Of a stretch of 64,000 bases of DNA, positions 1 through 14,199 are shown one piece after another (within the stretch, counting starts at the first letter, position 1; every line of letters begins with the position of its first letter). Source of the DNA: Clitopilus passeckerianus (Eukaryota; Basidiomycota; Agaricomycetes; Agaricales; Entolomataceae); assembly GCA_944990035.1 (NCBI GenBank), contig CALYLX010000147.1, positions 1 to 64,000 of the forward strand, in the 5' to 3' direction. The translations under genes were made by a program, and so were the position numbers. The notes under the pieces are model-generated. The model was not told where the DNA came from. It did no database searches and was given only the letters and a program-made list of their open reading frames with translations.

Positions 1-3000
1 CTGGATGAATGACTTCAGGGTGGTGTCTGTCTTCTTCCCTCTCATACTCTGAGGGGGTGAGTTCGAAAGGTTCATGCGGAGTAGGTGCTAAGAAATAGGC
101 CTTGTCAAATGCTGGTATCGAATCAGATACAACTATATGCTTACCGGAGGGTGTTCTCGTACGCCTACTAGGCGCCATTGAGATTACCGTGGGAGGACGA
201 TGAGATTCAGCGGGATGGATCTGGGACGATGGAGGTCTAGCAGAAGGAGGTTGGACGTGGATAGTGTAGCCGTCGTCAGTAGGAGGGCGAATACTCGGCG
301 GTCGAGCTGAATGAGCACGACTTGGTGGCCTGGAAATCACAGAAGGCCTGTGAGACGCAACGGATGGGCGACGAGATCCAGTATACATTCGTTCCTCTGT
401 TGGATAAGGCCTATGGCGCGGAGAATCGGGGGTATAACTACGCCTGCTCGGAGATGGTGAATGGTAACGAGAACGTCCATAGCGTGGGCTGGGAGACCGT
501 GAGCTGTAGTAGATCGGGCTCCTACGTCGGCCGTGGGGGCGGTCTTGGGGAGAATAGCTGCTGCTTCGGCGGTGTCGTCGAGGAGAGCCAAAGCGGTACA
601 CCCTACCATGCCCTCGAGGTGGAGAATAGCTCATGCTGCGACGGGGGAGACGGCGATGCCCATGATCACGGGCCCGCGGTGTCAGAGATCGAGAAGAGCT
701 CCTACGTCGATGATGTGAGGGTGATTGGCTTCTGGAATAATAAGGGCGACGTTCCTGTCGGTGGCCTCTAGGAGAGTACTCTCGACGTTCACGGGGCGAG
801 TATGGTCGGCGAGGTGAATGGCGATCTCGAGGCGAGTAGGGTCGGTGAGGTGAACGTCGGTCTCGGGGCGAATATGCTCGGCGAGGTGAGTGGTAACGTC
901 CCGCATCATGGGGGTAATACCGGTGGTCACGATGAGGAGAGCGAGATCGGGTTCGTCGTCTTGAGTGGGAACGGCCACGAGATGTGGGCTGCTGGGCAAT
1001 TACAATTGGAGAAGCTGCATGCCGAGGAGAACGCGAGCGCGACCGAGGGGATCGGGATCGACTTCGACGAGAGTGTGCAAGAACAACGGGAGGAACGCCA
1101 GTAAGCGGCTGGGACGGGAAGAACTGTGGTGGTGCGTGAATAATCTGAGGTTGTTGGGATTGGGGGGGAGGTGTGTGATGACGTCGCCGGCTTGATGATC
1201 GACGTCTGCCAATGTCCGAAGGCTGCTGAGGTTGAGTGAGTACCACTTGAGTAGGTGGGGTCCTCCTTGGCGATCGAGATCGAGACCGAGAACTTGATGA
1301 TCTCGCCATCACCACAGGCGGTACTCCTGTCGGAATATAACCAGGCATGACACCAGGCATAACACTGGGCATAACACCGGGCATAACACCGGGCATCATA
1401 GCCGAACCAGGCATACCAGGAGGCATGACGCTTGGTTGCATCGGTGGTGCGCCTGGTTGCTGGATGACGATAGGTTGGTCATGTCGGCGGGGAGAGCTGC
1501 TGCGTCTCCTGCGACTAGGGCTCCTGCTCCTGCTCCTTGTACTTGATCTCTGCATGATAATTGGGGGCTGGGTCATTGGCATCATCCCTGGGCCTGGCAT
1601 CATCGTGGGCATAGGCTGCATCATTCCTTGCATAGGAGGTTGAACCATGGAAGGTGCCATCGTCATCGGCGGCGGCGCATACGATGGCATATGAGAGACC
1701 GGCACTGCAGGAGGTGTATGTCTACGAGGAGATCGGGACCGAGACGATCTTGATCCCCTGGAATGAGATCGCCCATGGACGATGATAGGAGGTGGTTGTT
1801 GAATGGGCATAGTTGGCTGCATCTGGATGGGTGGCATCGTGGGTACTTGCTGGACCGGTTGAGGGGTATAGTGGCGGCGAGGGCTTCGGCTTCGGCTTCT
1901 GCGCGGACTACAACTACGACTACGACTACGACCTCGATGGCTTCGAGGGCTCGAACTTCGAGAGTGTCGAACCACTACTGGAGGCTGCATTGGGATTCCG
2001 ACCTGAGGACCTCCTCCAGGAATGATGATAGGCGGAGGTGGCTGTTGGATTGGGTGCTCAGTGTGAACCGGGCCTGGGAAAGCCGTTGGGAGGTGTTCAC
2101 TAGGATAGGAATGACAGGGTGGTGGTGGCATTGCAGTAGGAGGTTGCTGGATGACAATAGTCTGGGGTTGCTGAGGTTGGGGAGGTAGCATCTGAACAGG
2201 TAGGTGTGGTGTTGCATGATCATACTCGCTCCGTCGGCTTGGGCTACGACTTCTGCTTCTGCTTCTGCTTGGGCTACGACTACTAGATCGGCGTGTATGG
2301 ATTCGTTGAACATCCGGGTGAAGAGGCTGCCCTGGTCCGGTATGCATAATAACTGGAGCTGGTGGGGGAATGACAATTGGAGGATGGCTTGTGACTGGAG
2401 ATGGTGTACGAGATATTGTGCTCCTAGTGTATGGACGATCTCCACGGCTACGGCTACTAGGCGTTCTTGTAGTCGGGCGGTGCCTTGGGCGTCGTGGGCT
2501 TGGAGAGCTGCTCCGGCTTCTTCCTCCTCTTCTTCTTCCTGAAGGTGACGGTGTGCTACCGGAAGATCGACTACTAGGGCTGCTGCTGCTGTGAGGTTCG
2601 GGCGGTTGATAGACCATTGGCGGTTCTTCCCTGCCGTGTTGAGCCGCAGGATGGATGCCCTCTATAGGAGGTATGAATATGTCTGGGGGACGATCCACCT
2701 CGGGCACAGCCACGGGCATGGGACCAGGTCCAACATCTGCATAGCCGTGCAACGGTGGCGGAGGCGCTGGATGCACAGTCCCTGGCCTCGTCGGAGGGCG
2801 TGAAGCATAGCTGCCAGGCGGTATGAAGATTTCTGGAACGGAACCATGGTCGGAAGGGATTACAGGATGTTGTGGCGGTGGACCAGTGGGCGGATGGTGG
2901 GCTGCATAAGGTGTATATCCAGTTTGAGGGACAAACCCAGGTGGCAGAACCGGCCCAGCCTGAGTCGGTTGCCCAGGAACCTGAGGAGTTGGCATCGACA

Positions 3001-6000
3001 TCATTGGAGGGATCACAGCTGGTGTAGGCATCGGTGGGCCAGGCGTACGTCCGCCCAGTGGAATGACAGGTTCCGGCATTTCCATCCGTGGCCCTGGATA
3101 GACAGGCCTCTGGTCTTCCTCTTCCTCCTCTTCCCCTACATCGCTCGGGGTGCTAGCTACGCTGCCATCCGGATAGCCTGCCCAAAGAGATAAGTTGAGA
3201 TATGAGTTGCCGTGAAAAAAGACACTGACCACTCCGTATGCTATCGAGTCCATTCCGGAGATCGTTGATGCTATTCATGACGCTTCGTAAATCTTCTCGT
3301 CGATCATTATAATCCTGCTGTAACCAGTTATTCAAGCGACCCATGTATTCAATCATTTCACTCTGATTTTGTCGCGACAACCGATTTTGTTCGTGGTTAT
3401 GCTAAAGACACGCAGGTCAGGAAGGAGCAGGCTCGATTTTCATTCAGAACACTTACTCTGAGAAGATCGATGATTTCGTGGAATGAATCAACGGGAAATT
3501 GCACAAGAACCTAGATCAAATTGAGTTCTACGAGCCACAAGGATGCAAGGATGATACTCACAGGTGGGGGCGGCATTGGGATCCGAGGCAACCCAGCTGA
3601 AGCTGGTGGAGCCGGAGCGGTCTGGGCCATTACAGGTGCGAGGACAGGTGGGGGTGGAACCACGTGCTGGGTAGGAGGACGGGGGGTAGCCTCCTAAAGC
3701 AAGTCTTCGTCAGTAGCGAATAGCGCTCTAGAAAAAGCAACGAACAGAAGTCGGTGGCGGACGACGCTGATACCAACTTTGCGGCTCGCGTCCGGGTGGT
3801 GGTGCCGTCCGTGAACGACCACTATCAGCTTCACCCTGTAATTCTTCGTTAGCCCGCACTCTCGAAAATCACGGGGTCACTCACAAAAACAGGCTGTGGC
3901 GGAGGCACATAATAGCCATCGCCTGGCCTACGTCGCCTGACCTCCCAATCGAAGTCGACATTAGGTCCTTCTTGACGCTGATGAGGCCCGGGGATGTGTG
4001 AGGGTGTTGGAGTTGGCTGAACAGGCGCCGGAGGTTCTTGGGTTGTTGTTTGGACTTCTGTTTCCGTGGTCGATCTCTGCGTGGGCACTTGAAGGGGAGG
4101 TCTTGGCCGTGTACGTCGTGGTACATTCCTTGTCTGCCTGTCTGCTCTCGGTGGCTCCGTCTCAGGGCGTTGAGGAAGATCGCGAAGAGTGACTATTGGA
4201 CTCCATTGGCGAGGGCGCGCTTCTCGGATCGGTTGCTCAGGAACAATACGCGGGTAGTCAGGAGCAACAATAGGGGTATGAGGAGCACGACTGGCAGACA
4301 GCATATCATCAACCAGCTGCTGGACCCAAGATGGCCCTCCTGCTGCCCTAGGAGTTGGTGCCTCGATTGGGAAACTATTCAACTGACGTTCCAGGGAGCC
4401 CAAGCTAGTTCGACTGTCAACCGATAATGGAGGGGATACCGTGCGTTGAGGAGCCTCAGGATGAATGATTCGAGGCTGCTGCTGGCTCCGCAAATTATCT
4501 TGCATAGATCGAAGGAGGTCCTCAATGCGATTCATCCTGTCAACTAGCTCCAAGTTGTCAGAAACCGCGGGTGGCGGTCGAGCACGAAGCTCATCCAACA
4601 TGTGGTTTGTTGACAGTTGCCCATCCCACAAGGCCTCAAGTTGTTGCCGCAAAGCATCTAGGGGACCATGAAGGTCAGGAGGGCTATGCGCTTGACGAGG
4701 AGTTTCAGTTGAACTACTCGACGAAGAAGGGGACGACGGGGATGGGCGCCTAGAAGGCTCCGTATCTTCTTTACTTGTTGGGGTGGGGGGCAAAGGGCGC
4801 TCAACAAACAACGGAACCGGTGTGGCGACCGTCGCTGGGGACTCTGCAGGGGTGGGACTAGATGATGTCACTGGCGAAGATGGCGTGGAAGACGTAAAGG
4901 AAGAAACATCAGACTCTTCGTCCTCCTCAGACTCTGGGATCGTCGAGGGGCCAGGCCATTGCAAGGAAGTAGGGTATTGATCCGGCGAGAGGTATTCATC
5001 CTCTGAGTGGTGAGACGATAAGAATGACCCGATGCTACCAGTGATAGACGATGCACGACTCAGCATAGGAGGGGAATACGCCATATCTCGATCTTCTCCA
5101 GGTACTGGAGATGTTTCTCTCCCACCAACCGACCTGTCAACATGTGGAGCTGCGGGGATAACAGGGGGAGCCTCTTCATGGCGACGGCTCCCTGGAGTTC
5201 GAGTAATGTGTTGGATGATTGTTCTTGCAGGTTGAGGCTGAGATGGCGCTGGAGGGGTACGCTGCAGGAAACGGGAAAGATCTGCTATCTCGTTCCTCAA
5301 GGACTCCATATTTTGTGTGAGGTCCTTGTTCTCGGCCCCGCGCGTCGCATCGTAATTACGGAGATCATCAGCTAGGCGGTCGAGATCTCGGAAGATATCT
5401 CGCTCGGTCGCTTCACTTTCAGACGTAACAGACTCGACGGTTGGTTGGCTTATTGGTCCTGACCCTCGAGGTGTCGTGATAGAGACAGAGCCCAAGAGAG
5501 ACCCTTCAGAAGGGGTTTGAAGGGAGGGAGAACGCTGTAAGTATGTTTTTTAGCATAGAATTAGCCATAAAGCAACGAGAACTGACCATGTGAGCCTCGG
5601 ACGGGCCAGGAGTAGAGAGCAGTGACGGCTCTGTAGCAACATCCGGGATTTCATAAATTGGTTCCTCTTCAGCTAACGACCGGGAATCGAATATCGAAGA
5701 CGCGAGGGAGGACTGTGACATGATCGACGATGCAATAGACGACGCCCTTCTTAAGGTGACGGTAGGGGCCAGCGTTCCCAGTGAGAACGACATGGACGAT
5801 GGGGTCATTAGGTCAGCAGTTGAGGGCAAAGACGACGATATGGTTGACACTGGCGTGAGGGTGGGTGGAACGGTCATAGCCATTGTTGGAAATTGGGCAG
5901 CTGAAATCATAGAAAGGGAACTCGGCGTTGGAACATCAGACGACAAAGAACTAGCAGAAAGTTGTGGAACCGGCGTCAACGGAGGGAGTGGTGTTCGAGG

Positions 6001-9000
6001 CATCATTGTAGAGATCGCTGTTGGCGTTTCTGGTATTGTTCGCATGCGATCTACTGAAGAAAGAGTACTTCCCGTTGCTCGCAAGAACGAAGTCTCGTAG
6101 GATACATCAGGACCTTCTGCCATTGCCAATGACATCGCAGACGGAGATGGGTTAAGCTGGGAAGACTCGTATGAATCATCCGTCTCCTGTGCCCATCGAT
6201 TGGGGCTCTCAAGAGCCTGCAACATGAAAGGCGGTGTAAGTGAACTCAAACCGCTCAAGGTTGAAACCGAAGAGCTCGATGGGCTCGAAACCGTCACTGG
6301 GAGGTCTGGCATAGGCGTCAATGGTGCTTCGGATGGGGCCGATGATCCCGAAAGAGCGAATGTCGACGGTGTCATATCCGAGCTTGCAGAGGAAACACTC
6401 TCGGTAAGAAGCGGAAGGGATGATTCATCGGAGAAGGAAAGGGGAACCGACGCTTGGGACGGTGTCCTTTCAGTTACAGATATTTCATCGGGCGATTCCT
6501 CGGTCGGGGACGACAACTCGGGGAGCGATCCAGGTGAACTCGGGAGAGGCGGGAGAGGCGGAGAACGCTTGGCCGAGAGCAAAGAGGGCGTTTGCGATGG
6601 TGATCGAAGTGGCACTGGCACGGGCTGGGGCGCGGGCTCTGGTGATGGTTTTGGCGATACCTTCACAGATGCTAGAGACGGCGACTTCGATCCGGGAAGG
6701 GGGATGAGTGCCTCAGCAAAGATCGAAGGGGATCGAATAGTCGGGATTTCAGAAGGTGGAGCCGATGGCAATCCCAAAACGCTCCTTTCCCCACTTTCAG
6801 ACTCGAGCTTGACTGAAGAAAGCGTTGGCGTGCTAGCTTCAGACGGGATGGTGGGGCAAAGGTCAGCCGTGATGTAATCCGATGGAATTGAGGCTGTCCT
6901 GTAATGAGAATCGCCGGAATCAGCACTCTTGTATCCAGATTCTGATGGGATTGTTGGGAACGAGGCATAAGAGCTGGAGGATAAGGGGGAGTCGGCCGTG
7001 ATGTAGTCGGTCCCTTGCGAGGCGGTCAAATATCCGTCTGATTCAACTTCTTCCGCTACCCTTGCATCTTCGGATCGTGGAGAGGTGGATATTGGGGTGA
7101 TTGTGTTCTCCACCGAAGTAATTATGCAGCTAGTCAATTCCGTAAAGTCGGATGAAGGGCAGACATCGTAGCCCGTTTCGCTGGAATAGATAGGGGTGAG
7201 ATCGCTACTCGAGTGGAATTCACTTGCGGTGATCCTCGACGGTGTATAGCTGCCACTCTCGGTGGACCTGCTCTCAGGCGTGTAGCTCCCACTATCGTAG
7301 CTGCTGCCGCTGTAGGTGAAGCTTCGGCTCCTCGTTGTATAGCTCTGGCTGTCGTAGGTTTGAGAGTCAATGGTATAACTTCCGCTCTCTGGAGTGTGAC
7401 TTCCTGTTGTCTCCGAATTCTCCTTATCCGACAAATCTTCAGATTCATGATAGCTTGAAAACGATCTCGACGATCTCCCGTTTTTTCGCCGAACTTCCCG
7501 GGCACGACTGAGTGAAGTTCGAGTGGAAGGGGAAAGGGAATACGACCCATCCTGTGAGCCTCCCAGATAGGATGTCGAGTCTGATCGGAGGTACGAGGAA
7601 GGGGTGACTTGTGTCCCGGTCATCGAGCGGGGCCCGAAGGAGGTCTCTGTCCTCAAACCGGTCGTGGTTTGCAGTTCCGAGGTATAAGTGCTGTAGAACG
7701 ACGAACGGGTACCTTCATCTGACGAGCCTGCTGAGTAGAAGACATCATCCCCGGAGTAGTCTGACCGTGCACGATCGCTGCCTCGAGCACTAGGAGGTGG
7801 GGTCATTCTGACGTTCCTCCCGAGGTTCGGTCCACTTGAGATGGTTACCGGCGAGGTGCCCAATACTTTGCTTGCGAAACCAAGCCCTGGCTTTGCATCT
7901 TTTGCGCGTTTCAAAGCAGACTCAAACTCTTCGTCGAGATCGGTCATGGAACCACTACGTCTCAGCGAGTTACCCCGGGAGGGGATGACGCGAGAATCCC
8001 CTGGGTAGAGATAACCGTCTCTTGTGATGACTGTATCGTCGACTGTGCGGGTATGGAAAGAAGAACCGACGAGAGACGTTCTTCTAGAGACGCTGGGTGA
8101 TCGCGTGTACGTCCATGATGCTTCAGAGCCTTCGTCTGGAATCGACGCTAACGAGCTTAGGGGTGGCACATATACTGTAGACCGAGAACCAGTGCTGGAT
8201 ACACTGCTGGAACTGTCGATGGAGAGGATGGTTCGGATAGATCCGGCAATGGATGGGGAACGAGTGATAGTGGACTCTGGCATAGGAACAGAGACATTAA
8301 TCGTTTCCCTAATTCAAAACTATCAGACCAAGCTTTCAGGTTCTTGCCAGGAGTACGTACCATAGGCGATTAACCCATTTCTGTCTCTCAAGCAGACTCT
8401 CAGCGGCAAGCCGTTCGACGCCATCAGCATAGAGCATCTGGAACGGAACCAAAATTTCCGCCAAAGATTGACCATCGGGCGTCATGCGCTGGGAAGCTGC
8501 AGCAACTGTCCCGACATCATCCCTTGCGCTTGGATGAGTTGGAGAAGGGGCCGACTGTACGTTAGTGCAGTTCAATAAGTCCAATGCGACAATGCCTCTT
8601 CCTCCTCCCGGAGCTGGCCAAGAGAGCAGGAGCATGTGGGGGTACAATAGCGCCTGGCATCTTTGCCATCGGTACGGAGGCGCCGCATGAACGTTGAGAT
8701 ACCAAAGTTGCCCGATATGTTGAGGCTGGAACAAACAAGTACAATCAGTGATCTGGTTAACACTGGGCGAAAAATATGGAAAATACTTACAGGCTCACTA
8801 CTTTGGGTGTATGCCCTCAACTCATCAACATCGAAACCGGGAGGCAGGAGGTTGCTCCGAGGGCTACGAAGACTGGCTCTTTCTCGGCCTAAAGCTCTTG
8901 TCGGGGTAGTCTCGCCATCACCTCCTGGCCGCCGCCCACCAGTTGGGGGAGGTGAAGCACTCATAACCGAAGTCGCAACAGAGGCCTTGTCGTCGCGACC

Positions 9001-10316
9001 ATCACGAGGAGTACGCTCTTTCCATTGGGCAATAATATTTCGGACGGATGTGAGAGGGGTACGAGGTGACCTATTCTGAGGTCGCCGGAAAGATGTGGTT
9101 GGGGTGAACGAGGTCCTTGTGTTCGTCTGCGTCGCAGTGTATGTATCAGTTGTATACGTTCGCGTGTCGGTTCCTGTCTGCGAGAGGGTTTGGGAATGTG
9201 CACTGGGAGTCTGGCTGTATGAACTTGGTGTCAAATATGACCCTGTCCTGGTGTAAGTCTGTGACTCCGAACGGAATGTTCCTGTCGGTGTTCCAATGCG
9301 GGGAGGCGGTGACAGGAACGAGGAACCCGTCGGACGTGTGTCGGTGACAGTGTAGGAGAGGGCAGAGCCAGTTCTGGAAGACTTTGTCGGCGATGAAGGT
9401 CGGGAACCAGAACCGTAGGTATAACCAGTCGTTGAGCCCGCGGTATATCCAGTAGTGCTCATAAAATTCGGCGTCGACTGGCTTGCCGTAATGCTCGTAA
9501 ATGGGCTTGCAGATCGTCCGGCACCTGGCGTATTCGACCTGTGGACGGTGTCACTCCCACTACTCGCTTCAAACTGGGCGATGAGTCCAGCAGCTCGACC
9601 TGGAGGTGGCAGGTCTCGAGACGTATCTGGGTCCGTTGCTGAACGAGAGTGTGTTGATGATGCACCTAGGAGCATTGAACGGCGCAGCGCATCAGGTTCA
9701 GCGTTGGTGGGGCGGGTCGCGCCAGAAGCTGAAAAGGCGCCAGAAGACGGTCTTGTTGACGGTTCTGTATGTTCTGTAATTCTGCTGAGTCGTGCTCGTG
9801 GGTCTGGGGACGTCGTCTGCGTTCGAGAAGTCACGGTTGGAAGAGTGACATAGGACATAGAGCCAGTATATCCTGTCCCACTCTGCGTGCCCGTATAAGA
9901 ACCTGTGTACGACCCAGTGTACGAGGTGTAGCTTCGAGTCGAAGGGGAACGGGACCATTGGGAGAGCGCATTTTCGGTGTCTTCAATATCGTTTTCGAGG
10001 TTGCTGAGGGTGTCTTCGACTTCTCGTTCTTCCATGGAGTCGCTGTAGGTGTCGACCTCTGAATTCTCCTGGGATGGTGCTGGGGAGAGATTAACACGCC
10101 TCATTCCAGTCATTGGAGTCTCCTCATCGTCAGAAGAGTAAATGGGCCGCGTATCTACATTCCAAAAGTCAATTTTGCGAATGGTTACGTGAATAAGGCT
10201 GTTTTCCCACCCGAATGGCTTGTATACGAGTATCTTGAAGGTGAATTTGGTGTTTCTGAATAAGTATAGGTATTTGTCCCATACCGGGGTGACCACGGGT
10301 CTGAATTGCTCGACAT
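1..10316 (-). CDS. Giant low-complexity protein with PH domain and RS-rich C-terminal part (3' end outside window)
   Basis: One gene of at least ten exons (10316-10211, 10154-8791, 8725-8361, 8308-5587, 5534-3885, 3835-3746, 3693-3562, 3510-3457, 3401-3230, 3177 to the left edge). The exons stay in frame throughout, giving at least 3,277 residues with no stop inside the window. Introns are 49-66 nt with GT-AG ends. Residues about 491-612 resemble a pleckstrin-homology domain: a start around LWYLNVH, alternating hydrophobic strands, and a C-terminal helix around LLERQKWVNRLW. The rest is Ser/Thr/Pro-rich and probably disordered, with SYTGSYTG-type repeats near the N-terminus and a short hydrophilic helix near residues 2160-2215. 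The last exon, over 3 kb, is Pro-rich with several SRSRSRSPSR blocks. A PH domain suggests phosphoinositide binding and RS blocks suggest SRPK-type phosphorylation; both are inference. I do not recognise the family. A split into two genes is possible but no in-frame stop requires it. Confidence 0.75.
1245..2290 (-). repeat. Arg-Ser dipeptide blocks encoded in the last exon of the giant gene
   Basis: At least four clusters of alternating Arg and Ser codons lie near 2240-2290, 1885-1955, 1500-1570 and 1245-1320. On the plus strand they appear as runs of GCTTCT / GACTAC-like hexamers. They encode SRSRSRSP-type tracts separated by Pro-rich linkers. The codon repetition also opens long antisense frames here that are not genes. 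Confidence 0.8.
1341..1397 (-). repeat. 12-nt tandem repeat encoding MPGV units
   Basis: About five tandem copies of a 12-nt unit (plus-strand form ACACCGGGCATA with variants) encode a Met-Pro-Gly-Val repeat inside the giant gene. The unit length is a multiple of three, so copy-number change would keep the frame. Confidence 0.8.
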
Positions 10317-10523
10317 TGGCGTCGTCGAGCTATCAGTGCGCAGTAGTCATCAGCTAGGCTCTTTGGATAACGGGGGGAGTACAATGGCACAGCAAATCAT
10401 TCAACAGTGATCACGTCTTTAGGGTAGGTTGTTTGGTGATACGCGTTTGTCATGTGACCGTAAATTACCACCGCGGTTCAATTTCCACGAAATGACGTTT
10501 TCCAGAGTTTGTACTTGACAGCC
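10317..10523. promoter_or_regulatory. Shared divergent promoter region
   Basis: Only 207 bp separate the start codons of the giant PH-domain gene (minus) and the NAD(P)HX dehydratase gene (plus), so both promoters must lie here or overlap the 5' ends. No convincing TATA box or named site was found. Confidence 0.5.
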
Positions 10524-11801
10524 ATGCCAGTTTCTCATAAGATATTAGAGCAGATCAAGCGACTCATTCCACCTCTAAATGGTACTCTACACAAAGGACA
10601 ATCAGGTAAGAACCGACGCTCAAGCCTTGAGGCTCTATTGAACTTGTTCAGGACGAGTTGGAGTGCTTGGAGGAGCGTTAGAGTAAGTATTGAATGAACA
10701 GGTTGATGGCACTGGTTTACTCAATTTTCAACTAGCTATACGGGTGCCCCATTCTTCTCTGCGATATCTGCCCTTCGGCTTGTTTGTCGTCCTTCTCTAC
10801 TTACCGTCGTCTGTTCAACTTGAGTCTGTTTAGGGTGCAGATCTATCCCATGTAATCTGTTCCCCTACAGCTGCTGGAGCTATCAAGTCATACTCCCCGG
10901 ATCTGATTGTGCATCCCATACTACGAGAGGATTCGTACGTCCCCCCACCCGACGTTCTAGTACACTGTTGATTTAGAACACCCAGATCCTCAGACCAAGT
11001 TAAATCCAGTCTAGACTCCCTTCTATCCCGACTTCACGTCCTTGTTATTGGACCAGGGCTAGGGAGAGAATCTTACATGCAAGACTATGCCAAACTCGCC
11101 CTCAAACTCGCAAAAGAAAGAAGCATGTTTATCGTTCTAGATGCTGATGGTCTTTACTTGGCCGGACAAGACCTATCCATTATCAGAGGATACCGACGGG
11201 CTGTACTAACACCCAATGTCGTTGAATTTAAACGTTTGATAGAGCAGGCAGGGATCAACCCAGATGCACCTGCCCGAGATCGTGCCAGGTTGGTTTCCCG
11301 AAAGCTTGGAGGTGTTGCCATACTCCAGAAGGGCAAGGAGGACCTGGTCGCAGTTGATACAACCGGCGATGAAGCCAGCCTCGAATACAGTGGACTTGGT
11401 AACGCTGAAGGGCAGAAGGAGTCAATCAAAGAGGAAGTCGAGGTAGATATCGAAGGAGGATTAAAGCGTTGCGGTGGTCAGGGTGACATTCTCAGTGGCT
11501 GCGTCGGGGCTATCCTTGCATGGGGCAAATGTTACGAGGATGGCGCATTTGGGTGAGTTTACTACTTGCATCCTACCCGATCAAAAACTCATCGGTTCTC
11601 AGAGATAAAACCATTCCCACTTCAAAGATGCCATTGCTTGCTGCAGTCGGTGCAAGCATGGTCACGAGGACAGCAAGTCGCAGGGCATTCCATAAAGAGG
11701 GTAGAGGTGTAGTTACCGAGGATATGCTTCCAGAGATTGGAAAGGCCTTTGCTCATGTCTTCGGCGAGGAATCCCAAGGGCAGGATAAAACAAAATTGTA
11801 A
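10524..11801 (+). CDS. NAXD: ATP-dependent (S)-NAD(P)H-hydrate dehydratase
   Basis: Metabolite-repair enzyme that uses ATP to convert hydrated NADH or NADPH back to the normal cofactor, working with an epimerase; ribokinase-like fold. Six exons (10524-10605, 10652-10682, 10736-10781, 10834-10934, 10977-11552, 11603-11801) give 344 residues, normal for a stand-alone eukaryotic enzyme. Visible family motifs in order: [19 protein letters not shown] near the N-terminus, the GPGLGRE glycine motif, [16 protein letters not shown], and the diagnostic [14 protein letters not shown] phosphate and substrate loop. The start ATG was chosen because the next in-frame upstream codon used by permissive ORF callers is TTG. 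It lies head-to-head with the giant PH gene. The YjeF N-terminal epimerase domain is absent, as expected in eukaryotes where it is a separate protein. Confidence 0.95.
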
Positions 11802-12106
11802 TGTATATAAAGTGACATTTACGGACTATCTTTGAGCATACACAATCCCGAGACGGGTTTTATACAAATTATGGCCTGGTATACCTCTACTAAAACGCGC
11901 CACCAGTTCTTTTGCTCTTTCACCCTCATAAGACGCCGAAACACGCTGAGCACACGACGCCTTGGCCTCCTCTTAATGGGCGCGACTGTTTTACGTAAGC
12001 CACCTTCAAAGTCATCGTGACCCTCGCGCCTGAAAGTTGCCACTTGCATTCAGACGGCCACCAGTACAGCTTTCACATAATCAACGTCTCCTGACTCCAC
12101 GCAAAC
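11802..12106. other. Intergenic, no gene seen
   Basis: Gap of 305 bp between NAXD and RBX1. It must hold the NAXD 3' UTR and the RBX1 promoter. Short open frames here have no recognisable product. Confidence 0.6.
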
Positions 12107-12839
<733 letters not shown>

Positions 12840-13020
12840 TGAACACCTTATGGAACACGTCTAAGGGCACATTTCCTAGTTTATTAGCAAGAAAGGACTT
12901 CTTCGTTCCATTGAGAAACATATGCCGTTAGCATTCATGGGGTCGCGTACATCCATCCTCGGATTTGCCGAGCGTGGCTGGGCGTTCACGCGTCTTGTCA
13001 CTCTACCACCACCGCAGACG

Positions 13021-14199
13021 ATGTCAGAACCAACCTGGTCATTCGCCCAGACCTTCGCAACTGATTTTCAAACGGCTCGCACTGGTCTGCATCGCTCCCA
13101 ATTCGAGTCTCTCATCTCCTAAGGATTAGCTCCTGAACAGACCTCGAATCTCGGATAACTGCTATCAATGCATCATTAACAGCCTCGCAATCGCAGGATG
13201 CTCTCAACGAACTATCCATAACTTTGGCTAAGCTTACCAAGAGACTTGCGGATGCTACACCTTCGCTGCCTACCTATGATCAGAGGCAGTATAACCAGGT
13301 GTGTATATGTAGATATCTTCTCGAGAGGCTATACTGATTTGGCTTTTATCCTTAGCAAATCAAAGAGCTCGAGCTGTCGTTGACGGAACTCAGAACAAAG
13401 GCTGTGCCAAAGTCAAAATTTGCGTTCAAGAGGAAGGCTGGTGCCGTCCCCTCATCCGCTTCTTCAACCCCGATTACACCTTCGAAAGAATCACCACCTC
13501 CGACCACAGCCCACCCCAGCACTGAAACTAAGAATGTTACATTGTCTTCCCAATCGAACAAAGTCCTGAATTGGGAGTCTATACCAGAATTTACTGGAGG
13601 GAACGACCTGACCATTGTGAATCTTGATTATTGCCTGGTGGACCTCGTTTCTCGAAGAAAAGATGAAGATCAGAATCTTAGTGGGAGAAAGACCATATCC
13701 GCCGTCCACATCGACACCCTCAAGGATACGGTCCTGATCCTGCCTATGGTGGAAGGAAGTGTCCTGATCCATAACTTGCTTCGGTGTACCATCGTCGTCG
13801 GGTGCCATCAGGTAAGAGTTTTGGCAACCCTCTGAAACAAGATGTTGACCGGGGTGCAAGTTTCGCATGCACAACTCACACAGCGTGCACATCTACCTTT
13901 CCATACCTTCGAACCCGGTCATAGAGCACTGTAACGAGATCCGATTCTCTCACTACCCTAAGGATCTAGCACCTCCGGAAGAGCACAAGGTAATGCCCCC
14001 CCTCCCTTTTCGCCTCACTTCTGAAGACTGATCTGCCATCCAGCTGAGCAAACATCACGAAGTCCTCGACTTCTCTCACATCTTGCCCGCTCCATCTCCT
14101 CATTGGTCGATCCTACCGGACGAGAAGAAGGTCACTACATGGAAAGATAATGCAGATTTGGAGGATCTAAACATATATCTTCCTCCCCAATCTACGTAA
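13021..14199 (+). CDS. TBCC: Tubulin-folding cofactor C
   Basis: Cofactor that stimulates GTP hydrolysis by tubulin in the cofactor D/E complex and releases folded alpha/beta-tubulin. Five exons (13021-13084, 13141-13298, 13356-13811, 13861-13989, 14044-14199) give 320 residues. Residues about 1-90 form the helical N-terminal spectrin-like region. From about residue 170 there is a C-CAP/TBCC beta-helix with TVLILPMVEGSVLIH, CTIVVGCHQ and then FRMHNSHSVHIYL. The last motif appears only if the acceptor at 13860 is used; acceptors a few bases downstream give stops. The catalytic arginine of the family probably corresponds to the Arg in FRMH. An in-frame ATG 99 nt upstream (12922) could add 33 residues. 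I prefer the downstream start because of its better context and family length. Confidence 0.92.

Noticed and set aside
322..3193. Many plus-strand open frames opposite the giant gene
   Set aside because: They mirror the RS and Pro codon repeats of the minus-strand exon, have no recognisable product, and the minus strand has one unbroken frame with good splice joins.
12922..13020. Upstream in-frame ATG for tubulin cofactor C
   Set aside because: It would add 33 residues not expected in the family; the ATG at 13021 has a better context. Kept only as an alternative.
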